Source of the DNA: Ciona intestinalis
Taxonomy: Eukaryota > Chordata > Ascidiacea > Phlebobranchia > Cionidae
DNA: 64,000 bases
NCBI RefSeq assembly: GCF_000224145.3
Contig: NW_004190371.2
Span: 248,001 to 312,000, forward strand
Reading direction: 5' to 3'
Shown in pieces: positions 34,501 to 44,400 of this stretch (positions are counted from its first letter, which is position 1; each line of letters starts with the position of its first letter). Made by a program: the position numbers and the translations under genes. The notes under the pieces are model-generated. The model ran no database searches. It saw only the letters and a list, made by a program, of their open reading frames with translations, and was not told the origin of the DNA.

Positions 34501-36075
34501 ATCATTTTTCAGTACAACTTAGGTAGATTTATTTTCCGTTAGATTTTCAAGGAAGCCAAAATCTCTAAAAATGTAACAGCATTTACATACCAACAACTAC
34601 TACAGAACTAGATTTCTGCAGGAGTTTGTCGTGTGCTGCTGCTGTTTCAATGAGAACTGCAGCTGGTGAAGCAGCTTTCTGCATGTACTTTACAATCCCA
34701 TCTAATAAAAAAAAAACTTTATAAATGCAATAAAGTTTTCATCATAAGACAACTAACATGATTTCAACATGCATGAATTTCCACAACCAAAATATCTAGT
34801 AAAACAATACCTGCTTGACGTGGGCCATCGTAATCTTTGGACAGCTTGCCATCGGCAAATAATTTCAATGTTGGATAACCGCTCACTCCGAACTTAGAGC
34901 AAGTTGCCGTGTTCTCAGTACAATCAACCTAACACCAAAAACCAAATAACCATCTACAACTACTATGGCACCAAGTAATATACATATTGTGTGTTGGAAG
35001 GGGCAAAATACACCTTAATGAATAATGGTTGTATCTACTCTATGTATGAATGTATGGAAGTGCAATCAATCAATGAGAAAGCATTGTTCCCTTCACCCTG
35101 CGCACCAATACATTGTGATGTTTGAACTTTGAATAACAACCTGTCTTTCTGCTTCCTGTATATCTCGCATCTTTTTTGCCAAACCGATATAGATACATAG
35201 ATGGGAAACCATTTATCCCGTGTTGTTTGCATAGTTGTGTGTTGGCGGCGCAGTCAACCTAATAGACCACCCACATGCACTTTCACACGATAACACCATT
35301 ATGTCACCTGACTTTCGGGTGCCCTTATATGGATAACTTTTGCCGAAACGAAATATCTTTAGAGTTGGGTAACCAGTGATTTTCAATTTTTGGCAAACCG
35401 CTTTATTCTCTATACAATTAACCTTCAGTATAGGGGTGTATGGTAAACAACTAGAATATGTTATTTAATATGAAGTTACCTTTCCAATTCTGATTGGTGG
35501 ATCATTTCTCTTCAACTTGGTGGCAGCAATGTCATATTCGGGTGCAAGTTTTTTACAGTGGCCACACCTGTATTTGAACAGTTGATAGATAAATAAAAGG
35601 TTGTTCTCAATCTTGTAGAGAATAAACCAAATTAAACCACTATTTGTTTTAAAAAAAAAATCATTGTGGGGCGATGGCCACAGACTGTCTGCCAATGGTT
35701 ATTCAATGAAACAAGAACTATACATGAAGCACACACATTAAAAAAAGACACTTGATTGTTGGTCTATAATTCTAACACGCTATAATAATTGGACAAATAA
35801 AAACGGACTTTCTTAGTTGTTTGGGCCAAAACACGAACGTAACTTTGTCAGTAAAAAATCAATTCAGATACATGGGATTCTAACGTGTCTGTGGTTAACT
35901 AAAACCAAGATATAGAGAATAAAGACACTTACCACGGGGCGTAGAATTCCATAAGAATAATTGAATGTTTGACAATTTCAGCATCGAAGTTGCTGTCGGT
36001 TAAAACGAGGACATCATCAGCAGCGCTAACGATAGCAACACATAAGGCCGACAACGCAATAAATAAGTGCTTCAT
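31592..36075 (-). CDS. PDIA3: Protein disulfide-isomerase A3 (ERp57) with three candidate alternative third exons
   Basis: ER oxidoreductase that, with calnexin/calreticulin, forms and reshuffles disulfides in glycoproteins. Exons using the proximal third exon: 35933-36075, 35480-35567, 34811-34928, 34591-34701, 34046-34280, 33564-33689, 32956-33123, 32500-32731, 31942-32079, 31592-31663, giving 476 aa (human 505). It starts [20 protein letters not shown], a clean signal peptide; domain a has [16 protein letters not shown] (the W codon is split over exons 1-2), b and b' follow (KGSNYWRNR, calnexin-binding region), then a' with [16 protein letters not shown] and cis-Pro GFPTIYF. The C-terminus is -KSEL, a KDEL-type retrieval signal in place of the QEDL of mammals. 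Two further versions of the third exon lie between exon 2 and 34928 (see separate entries). UPR-type promoter motif at 36178. Confidence 0.97.
32129..32398. repeat. Tandem duplication of about 135 bp in a PDIA3 intron
   Basis: Unit 1 (32129-32267) and unit 2 (32268-32398) start 'aggcaaac' and end 'ccttaaagt', are nearly identical, and differ by a small deletion. High similarity suggests a recent duplication. Confidence 0.9.
34811..34928 (-). other. PDIA3: PDIA3 exon 3, version a (118 bp)
   Basis: Encodes [20 protein letters not shown] then [19 protein letters not shown]. Acceptor GTGTTAG|GTTGAT, donor CAAGCAG|GTATTG, in phase 0, out phase 1. Closest of the three to human ERp57 (VDCTANTNTC...GVSGYPTLK). 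Confidence 0.93.
35141..35258 (-). other. PDIA3: PDIA3 exon 3, version b (118 bp), candidate mutually exclusive exon
   Basis: Encodes [20 protein letters not shown] then [19 protein letters not shown]. Same length, same entry phase (0) and exit phase (1) as version a; acceptor CTATTAG|GTTGAC, donor AGACAG|GTTGTT. Keeps both structural cysteines (C-x6-C), the NGFP cis-proline and the final T-G-x-R. By eye about 15 of 39 residues match version a. No stop in frame. Confidence 0.8.
35308..35422 (-). other. PDIA3: PDIA3 exon 3, version c (115 bp), candidate mutually exclusive exon
   Basis: Encodes [20 protein letters not shown] then [18 protein letters not shown]. One codon shorter, same phases; acceptor ACTGAAG|GTTAAT, donor AGTCAG|GTGACA. 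Keeps C-x6-C and TGYPTLKIF; by eye about 19 of 38 residues match version a, and it shares RFGK with version b. Confidence 0.8.
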
Positions 36076-36177
36076 CTTGAAAGTATTGTACCAACGTACT
36101 AACAAAATTAAAGACAAACCGGTGTAATGATCAAACTGCAAATATACGACTACTAAGCTTGAAATCTTCAAACCTAT

Positions 36178-36234
36178 TGACGTGGGTACGCACGTGACGT
36201 ATTTGTGTCTTGCATGTTGGCCGTCTCTGATTGG
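36178..36234. promoter_or_regulatory. PDIA3: UPR elements in the PDIA3 promoter (UPRE and ERSE-like)
   Basis: TGACGTGG at 36178-36185 is an exact match to the UPRE bound by XBP1/ATF6. On the gene's strand, CCAAT (36234-36230), nine bases and then CCAAC (36220-36216) resemble the ERSE, CCAAT-N9-CCACG, with two mismatches at the end. CACGTGACGT lies between. Location is 100-160 bp upstream of the ATG of an ER chaperone, which makes induction by ER stress likely. Confidence 0.6.
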
Positions 36235-36617
36235 AGGAAAATCACCGGTTACGTGATCACTAGAGCATGAGAGATTTGTAAATGCGACGTGTATATAAAG
36301 TTCTTCGGAGCTTTTCATGTTAACACAAATTTCATGTTAACACAGCGGAAATAGCAATGATGCAATGTCTGTTGGTCATTAGGGGTGAATTGTTATGTAG
36401 CATATCTTAATTGGCCTCATTTGACGGTATATTTTCTTTTTCTTTTTGCCGTTAAATTAAAAGTAACCATAACAAGAGAGCATAGCTCTAATGGATAGAC
36501 ACGTGAATTGAATAAAAATGCAATTTGTAGTAACGTATTTCATAAGCGAAGGGATATATCTCTAATAGGCACTGATATAGCCGATGTAGTGGGGAAATAA
36601 TAGGCACTGATATAGCC

Positions 36618-36822
36618 AATGTAGTGGGGAAAGATTTGACACCTTTTCATTCTAATTTCACGTCCCATTTGGTACTATCAGCAAAGAACATTCAAAGAAT
36701 TATAACCGCATTATTACGAATCCCATTGAGCATCGACCGTTGTTAATTGTTTTTTTAAAAAATGAGCGGGATATTTGAATATCATATGTGCTAAAGGTGT
36801 CTCGTCTTCACCCACCCTACAA
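36618..36822 (-). mobile_element. TIR-MITE (TAGTAGGGTGGGG family)
   Basis: 'gtagtggggaaagatttgac' at one end, 'cgtcttcacccaccctac' at the other; core 'tcacgtcccatttggtacta' and 'gttgttaattgttttt' in inverse orientation to other copies. Confidence 0.6.
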
Positions 36823-36885
36823 TATTGCTAACACCATTGCTTAATCAAGTGTATTCGCATTGACTTATAAAAGCACGTCGGCGCT

Positions 36886-36975
36886 ATGACAATGTGGTTA
36901 GCGCCTATGTCTCGGTCCAGAGTACGAAGTTCGATGCTGCTACCACTAAGGACGTGTGTAAGCTTGGACTAGAGA
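36886..36975 (+). repeat. tRNA-SINE-like fragment
   Basis: 'atgtggttagcgcctatgtc' resembles an A box and 'gtacgaagttcgatgctgct' a B box at tRNA-like spacing, but no cloverleaf pairs; probably a SINE head. Confidence 0.4.
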
Positions 36976-37077
36976 CGAAGAATATCTATATGGGCACGAA
37001 AGTGGCAAATAATATTTATCATTAACAAGCATTCAAGTACGATGTTGACGTCTGTGTTGCCAGAGAAATGAAAGATA

Positions 37078-37226
37078 CAGTTAGGGTGAAATAATACATG
37101 TTTTCGTTCTCATTTCTCGTTAAATTTGGTTTTAAACAAAGAATATTTACAGAATTATATAGTCGTTGCCTCGCGTCTCTGTTATGTTGTTAATTGGCAA
37201 TATGGGTTTTAGTTGTTGAAGTTATC
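37078..37226. mobile_element. MITE relic of the TAGTAGGGTGGGG family
   Basis: 'cgttctcatttctcgtta', 'aacaaagaatatttacagaa' and 'gttgttaattggcaatatgg' match the family interior; the ends are worn. Confidence 0.45.
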
Positions 37227-37633
37227 CCATCTGCCGCTACAGTACAATATTTATGGCGAACTAAAAAGTCCAGACTTTTACTCACATGAGGTACACGGCG
37301 TTGATACTGCTACCACTGTAGTGTGGGTGTGTGTGTCCTTGATCAAGACTCAACTACAAATGACCCAACCCAGTGGACCCTTAGGGTTGTTAAAAATGTC
37401 AGTCTTAAAAGAAAAAATAATAGCCCAAAAAGTTAAATACGTGGGAACTTAAACGGGCACGAGGTGTACGAAACCACAAAAAGAACGAATATATGCTTGT
37501 GGCAAAACTAGCACCACAGCACAAGCAACAACAACCAACAAATTTATTTATTGCAGGTTTAATAAACTATTAAACAACGAAGTTTGCACAAGAGTGGCGG
37601 AAGCGCACAGATAAAATAAAAATGGGATAAAAA

Positions 37634-40600
37634 TCAATTGGAAGCAGTTCTCCAGTCGTTGTCGTGCAATCCAATCTTACAGCCGGGTGCATTCTTGTTG
37701 CATTTTAAGCAACACATCCAGTAACTTCTACCATATGGGATATCAGAGTAGTAACGCTTAGGATGGTAACAGCACATTGTGGTGTCTCCTCGAACAAACT
37801 GACGACGACATTGCTTGCATGGATCATCTATGTATCTAGAAAGATGACATCCATGAGTATTTAAATAATAAATTGGTTTAAAAAACATTCACCTACAAAG
37901 TTACAAACATGGTAACTCCCAACAACGAGGTGTATGAAACAAAACACCTTTCAGGTGGCATAATCAACTTGTTTGTGTGTAGTAGAGTGCACATATTGCT
38001 TAGCCGCAAAAGCATAATCAAATAACCAGAAAACAGTTAATGAATATTCTTTTACCTTTCTAACCCAATAACATTACTCATGTTTTGTATATGAAACAGT
38101 TTACAATATAAACAACTCATAACACTTGTTTACAAATGTAAAGCTTTGTTTATATTTAAATGGGTGTGGTTACAATGTCAGGTGAAACTAACCAAGTCAT
38201 GCTATTGCTAACTAATGTATAAAGATAGAAAAATAGTCTATTGGACTTGCTTTTATCTGTTTTGAAGCACCAGATCCTTACTATATTTCCCAACACAAGA
38301 ATCGTTGAACTCGTATGAGCACCATTTTAAGGTCAAATTTTGCAGAATTAATTACTTACACATAAATATTATTAGTTTTTTAACCAAAAATTAGCTTTGG
38401 AAGAGCTGCAACTACATATATGCTTTCACACAATATCAACTTATCCTATGCGGTACACAACAAACAATCATTACTAATCTGGGCAACCTAAGCCGCATTT
38501 TAATGCAAGGTTAATGGAGTTTTTAATTTCACATTTAAACTAATGGAGCTTAAAGTAGAGATTGATTTTAGTCAAAACAAATCACTGTTAAACAATGTTT
38601 AAATAGCTCTATAATGATTTTGGAAATAGTTGATTAGTAGTTCATTTCCTTTAAACAAACTGACCATTTTTAAAAACATATTATTCAACAAAATATTTTG
38701 GCTCACTGAGAAAAGCTTTAACTTATAGTGCATCAGCTACCTATGCCCCCTTAGAAAACATTTTTCAAAAAAATTTATTAATTTGTAAGGGTGCGATTTA
38801 TTAAAGTTTAGAAGTAGTGATATCAATTTATTTTGCCCCTAATAATTTGAAATTTGGTCATAGTTTTGGTGCTTTAAACATTTTTTAATGCAGTTGTTAT
38901 GGTTTCAAAGTTTGTTATTTAATGTTTATGATTAAATAAATAATAATGTGAAAAATAATGATTGATTTTGTTATGTGAACAAACCTCTCATCTGTCATCC
39001 AGCGTGAATCACATCCTCTTATGTCGAATGTGTTTATTATAAACTTGAAGTCAGTGCAGCAACATTTCATCGCAGCTAAGCTACGTGTGTCAAGGTGGCT
39101 AAACACCTGGGATAGGATGTGGTCTGGCAGACGAAGCATCATACATGGTTGACGCTCGTAGTCCTGTCGGACTTGCGATGGGGTTGGGATGCGAAGGGAT
39201 TGAAGGAAAGATGTTTCATCTTGATTTTCGCATCGGGAAAACACCTCGTCTGTATCGACAGGCTTCACAGCAGGAAGCATCAGTTTTTGAACTTTTCGAC
39301 GCATTTTTTGGAAGCGCTCGCTTGGGACACGTTTTAAGTTTCGCCCTGTGAGGACCTGGGGCCTTCCTGGGGGTTCTGGGGTCGAGGGTTTGGATGTGGG
39401 GTTCTCTTTGTGCTTGGTGGGGCTGGAAGTAGGTGTTGGGGGGTAAAAAGTTCCACCGGGGCATTTTTCAACACAGCTGCTGGTGGGTGGTGTGGGGTTT
39501 GTGGGTGGGACGCGATCACCTGCATCTGTTTAGAATATACAACATATTGATACAATATTTGTGTGTAGTAGGGTGGGGTATGATGGTCCATATTTTGTTG
39601 TAGTATTTGATAGTAAACAAAGAATATTTGAAGAATTTTATAGCAATAAAACTCTAAAAGAACGTTATTAATAGTTAAAAATATGATTAGGAAATATGGG
39701 AAATTATGTGGTATCCATCTTACCCCACATCAGACACAACCTTGAGTAGTAGGCCTATATGTACAAAACCATAAACAACACGAGTAGAAAATGTTACACG
39801 AATGGGCTTCTCATTAATAATTAACCTTAACTTGCTTGTCTTACCCCAAGCCACAATTTTATGGACAGTGACAAACGCATAGTGCTATATAAATCAGTCA
39901 AACACAGATTAAGAGAAACTTATTTAAATAAACATAAATCCCTTTTGAGCAATAGAGAAAAAATATTCCAGATCCCATGTATTTTTTACCATTATTTATT
40001 AGATTGTTATAAAAATCAATCTAAAAGAGTTCGTCATGAGGATTATTGATTTGTCATAAAGATAGATTTTATTACGGCTGTTTAGTGGATAAATAACGTA
40101 AAGATTGATCTTTAATGAAGGTTACAAAGATTAGACTATATGAAGGTTACAAAGATTAGACTATATGAAGGTTACAAAGATTAGACTATATTAAATTCTG
40201 TTACTTCTGCTACCACGCATAAGGTAAACAGTTTTTAGTGCCTTATTTGGTATAAAATACTGGGGAAATTCCGACAAAATAAACCATATTTTTATACCAG
40301 ATAACTAGCTAAAAGATCCTAAAGCTATAATAATTTATTTTAATAACACAGTAGTGATATAAATGTCCATAATACAACACACACTGTACATACACAGGCG
40401 TAACTAGTTGTACAAAGTATTTATTCAATCAGAAGTTTACCTGGAGTAGAATTAGAGTTGGCACAGTTTTCAAAATGAAGCACCTTCTTATGAACATTTG
40501 ATGATGATATTTTAAGGTCTAATCAAAAAAGAAAGTTCAAATTTATACAAAAACACAATTAATGATTGAATATAAAATATGGTTAAAGACCTAAACACCA

Positions 40601-41425
40601 TAAATGGTTTTATATTTATGTTACAAGTTACAACATTTGGGACAGTATTTTTTGGCTGTGGCATAATTTACTACGTGTTACTAATTATAGAACACACATC
40701 ATACCATAAGGATGGTAAATATTAGCATTATGACATCACACAAGATATCGTTACCTTTCGGCGAATTCTCATCACTAGGTGGGGTTGAATGAAGTGATGC
40801 ATGACGTACCACCGTTGAACGATTTTGCGGCGTTACGGTTCGGTCTTCACTTGATTGATTGCTGAAACAATCTTTTGATCTTCTAAAAAATCAGAAGAAT
40901 AGAGAAAAATTTGTTTAAGTAATTGTGGTATAATATTAATGACAATGTGTGGTTCTTTCCTTTTATTGGAGATTTTTTTGGATTATAAAACTGTATAAGC
41001 AATCATAAATTATGAATATAACCAGGGCTTCATTTCAAACTAAGCTTACTGGAATAAATGCTTTTACTTATAATCTAAACGTAGTTTTATTTCTCAAAAC
41101 TCTTGTCTATAAAATCAAGTTTTTACATAACCAAATGAACTATGATATATATAAAACTCAACTGAATATAAACCACCTAATACCAATAAAAAAACTGCGA
41201 ACAAAGAGTATTTGGACAAAGAGTATCTTTTTATCCATCTTTTGTTTACACTTACCGAAATTGAGATAGAAAATGTTTAACATAGCGTGGGAAGACTCTT
41301 TTCCTTTGTGAAGAATTAAACGAATGGAAGACTTCCGTGAAAATGTTGTTTTGTGAATTTGATTCAAGTTTCACTGAATTATCATTTTGATCACGGGATT
41401 CTCCTGACCCTGTATCATGAATCAT
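37634..41425 (-). CDS. F-box protein of the FBXO34/FBXO46 family (5 exons, 372 aa)
   Basis: Probable substrate-recognition subunit of an SCF ubiquitin ligase. Exons 41256-41425, 40755-40882, 40441-40518, 38985-39525, 37634-37835; phases agree. Near the C-terminus is an F-box (LRLPDHILSQVFSHLDTRSL followed by AAMKCCCTDFKFIINTF), then a Cys-rich tail: DDPCKQCRRQFVRGD, CCYHPKRYYSDIPYGRSYWM, CCLKCNKNAPGCKIGLHDND. This F-box plus DDPCKQCR...YGRSYWMCC...GLHDN arrangement is, from memory, the hallmark of FBXO34/FBXO46; substrates are unknown. The N-terminal 230 residues are Ser/Pro-rich and look disordered, with PTKHKENPTS and similar. The protein is shorter than the vertebrate members. An in-frame stop lies just upstream of the ATG at 41425, though 5' exons may exist. 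Confidence 0.85.
39565..39731. mobile_element. TIR-MITE (TAGTAGGGTGGGG family) in an F-box gene intron
   Basis: 'gtagtagggtggggtatgat' at the left, 'ggtatccatcttaccccaca' at the right; core 'gatagtaaacaaagaatatt' and 'gaacgttattaatagtta'. About 167 bp. Confidence 0.7.
40102..40192. repeat. Tandem repeat, three units of about 27 bp
   Basis: 'gaaggttacaaagattagac' followed by 'tatat' occurs three times in succession between 40115 and 40190, in an F-box gene intron. Confidence 0.8.
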
Positions 41426-44400
41426 AGTGATTATTCTCACGTATCATACAAGTTATCTGACTGTTAAAAAAAACAGAACAAGAACATTTAATTTGCAGTA
41501 GTAGTCTAGTTTAATTTGCAGTAGTAGTCTAGTAGAGGCACTACTTGTATAATTTGTTTGCTTATAGCCAAATAAACTAATAAAAGCAGTATTTTTAACC
41601 TTTGCAGTTTTTATACTGACTTACATTGTACATTGATTAGGCTACATAATAAAATATTAAACAATGATATGAAACCACTACTGACAACCAACACCCACCC
41701 ACATGGCCACAGACACATACTAACATATACACACACATAGTAGTAGTACACATAACACATAACTAGCCTATATATCCTTAAATGCAAACATAGAAACAAG
41801 TAGTATGCTGCTTTGCATTGAATGAGGGTTTTTACATGGTTAGAATACAGAGTTTATTCGTATAAAGTTACAGGTATACAATCACTATACAAACTATATA
41901 CATAGACATGGGTAAGTAGAGTATGGATACATCCTACTCCCCCCTTTGGGGGGGGGGGGGGAAATTTTTTAAGTTAAGAACATAATGATAACCACATGAT
42001 ATGCATAGATGAGTACACATAGATAGTAACAGATAAATTGGTGACATTACATTACCTAAAAAGATAATAACATGGGATATGGTCTACAGAACACCCTGGT
42101 ATGTCAAAAGGTAGCCACATATTTGATATGTATAGAGATGCAACTTCAAAATTGCGTATTGTCAAATACATTAATGCTATGCTATCTGTTATAAATAGAG
42201 CAAACTATGATAAATATAAACCAAATAAGCAACAACAGGTCTAAGAATGGCACTTGTTGCTATGGTTACTTTTTGTGGTGTATATATTCAAAATAAGGGA
42301 TTGAAAAGCAGTTGACAGTTCGTACACTTTACATGAGCCATGACTGAGAATAATGAAATAATTACCTAAAGTGAATGAAGCATGGAAGTTGCCACCACAT
42401 TACTAACAACAGTAACCTGATGATAGCTACACTAATCTTTCAACCTTACTATAATCAGTTCAAGTCAATACAAATGAAGACAAACAACAAGGGGTTTATT
42501 ACTGGTACTCACATTTGTTTAGACTTTGTGTTATAAGAGCATGAACCAATTGAAACTCATTAAGTCCATCGTTGAGAGGGAAATTCCTGAAAATACAATA
42601 CATATATAAACCTCTAATTGAGTGATAGAAAGTTAATGCCTCATACTGGTATTAAAGGTATTCCACTTAACATGGATTGCACCACAGTTCGCAGCCTAAA
42701 ATTATATGACTCATTCTCACACCAAGTTAATAAGGTTATTAAAGCATCATTTGTCTGTCCTGGTTTATCAAACCTTTAACATTTAGCAAATTACAACTTA
42801 AAAAATGTAAGATAAAGTTTTCCAAAATGTAACATTGTAAATAATCTTTTAGCGGCTCTTCTGGCATAAAAATTGTTGTTATGACTTTATTTCAGTCGTT
42901 TTGTCTGTCACCCGGTAAGACTTCATCAGGGAATGTGATATTAATGTTTCTATATACATAGAAGCACAAACGGTGTTTTTTATGTGAGATTGTGAGTGTA
43001 TACAGCTTTAAACTTATTTGCACACGAGTTGAATACAGGTGTTTCAAGTCATAGACACTATAGGTCAGAAATAAAAGTAAAAATCCCATTTACTTACGGA
43101 TTTGCTTCATGTTGAACCATCCTTCGAGCAAAACATTTAAATAAAGAAATAACAACTTGAATTTAATCAAAAATACATGAAAACTGTGAGAGAAAATATA
43201 ATGACTATAATTTTGAAATGGTATAACCAAATTTAATTTCTACACACAGGTGTGAATATTAAAGAACATAGAACAAAACATTAGTCTGAAAATTACCATA
43301 TATATATTATAATATATTTTATATATATTAGGCTATTAAATATATGATACACCCTTACATCTAGATCTAACCCCAGACAATACTGTTGTCTGTAGCTTCA
43401 GCCACTTTAAAAGCAATGAAGCATAAATGGAAACAATGTGGGTTAAAGCAGACAAAAACGGGAAATTATAAGCCATGAGACACAATACACGGAAGTAAAT
43501 ATCTACAATAAAACTATGACGCAAATAATTTGGGATAAAGGCGAGCAATTTACTTGCTCTGTGAACTTCATGACAGAAGTCAGGGCAACATATACAACAT
43601 GTGTAAACAGATAAGAAAATTACACCACTCACAATGTAACTCTACACACCATGGCATATTGTATAGTTATGACACAATAAATAATTAGGAGAAGTCACAA
43701 TGTAGGTCTTAACCTTACTATGAGTGGCTTTCAAATTCAAACTAGGGTCCAGAATTTACAAAGTCAAACTTTACATTCACCCTTTATGATGGTAACTTGG
43801 AAAACACAATCAATTGATTTTATTTTGGAAGTTTACTTTAATTGAGCATTTATATTTAAATGTTTCTGTAGTCATGTTTCTGTATGTCATAATGATTGAC
43901 ATTTGTCAACAATAAAGATTAGTAGGGGTTACTTGATTATTCATCCCGCATTATATCACCTCATTCCATTTTTTGGACTGTATTATGTAGCGTAGGCTTG
44001 GCTATAACGTATTGAATTTTACCAAATTCTTTGCAGTTACTATTGACCTTATCCTACACAAACATCAATGTTATTTTAAGATGATTGTAAAATTGACAAG
44101 CTTTGTTAAAACTGACAAATGTGTTACAACAGACATTTGCTAGCACTAACAAGACTTAACTTAAGGTTAAAATGTAAAGCATTTTGCACCACCATACCAT
44201 ACAACTGTTACCAGCTATTTACATTCTCGACTGTCAGTTATCAACAAGACAGAGAGCAAACGAATAATTCCTGACATGCCAACTAAGATATTGTGATTTG
44301 TGACTAAGTGCTTAGACTTGGCTGTGAATACAAAGAGAGACAAATCCAGAATTACATAAGGGCAAAACCAAATTTTAATTTCACGTATTTGTTTTAATAA

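Larger units (their letters stand above)
36235..37633. other. Intergenic, PDIA3 upstream to F-box gene 3' end
   Basis: Filled largely with repeats: an R2 fragment (36472-36520), a tandem doublet 'ggcactgatatagccaatgt' (36565-36635), two MITEs and a SINE-like head. Minus-strand AATAAA signals at 37543-37552 probably end the F-box gene transcript. Confidence 0.5.

Noticed and set aside
35141-35422. The extra PDIA3 exon units as dead duplicates
   Set aside because: Considered, because their donors (GTTGTT, GTGACA) are weaker than usual. Rejected as first choice since both are open, in the same phase and keep the Cys pair and cis-Pro despite strong divergence.
36886-36975. A functional tRNA gene
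   Set aside because: A- and B-box-like motifs are present but the arms do not pair into a cloverleaf; more like a SINE head.
42359-42420. Canonical-looking mini exon on the minus strand (CATCAG|GTTACT ... TTTAG|GTAATT)
   Set aside because: Does not continue the frame of the candidate exons at 42513-43120 and gives a stop in the needed phase.
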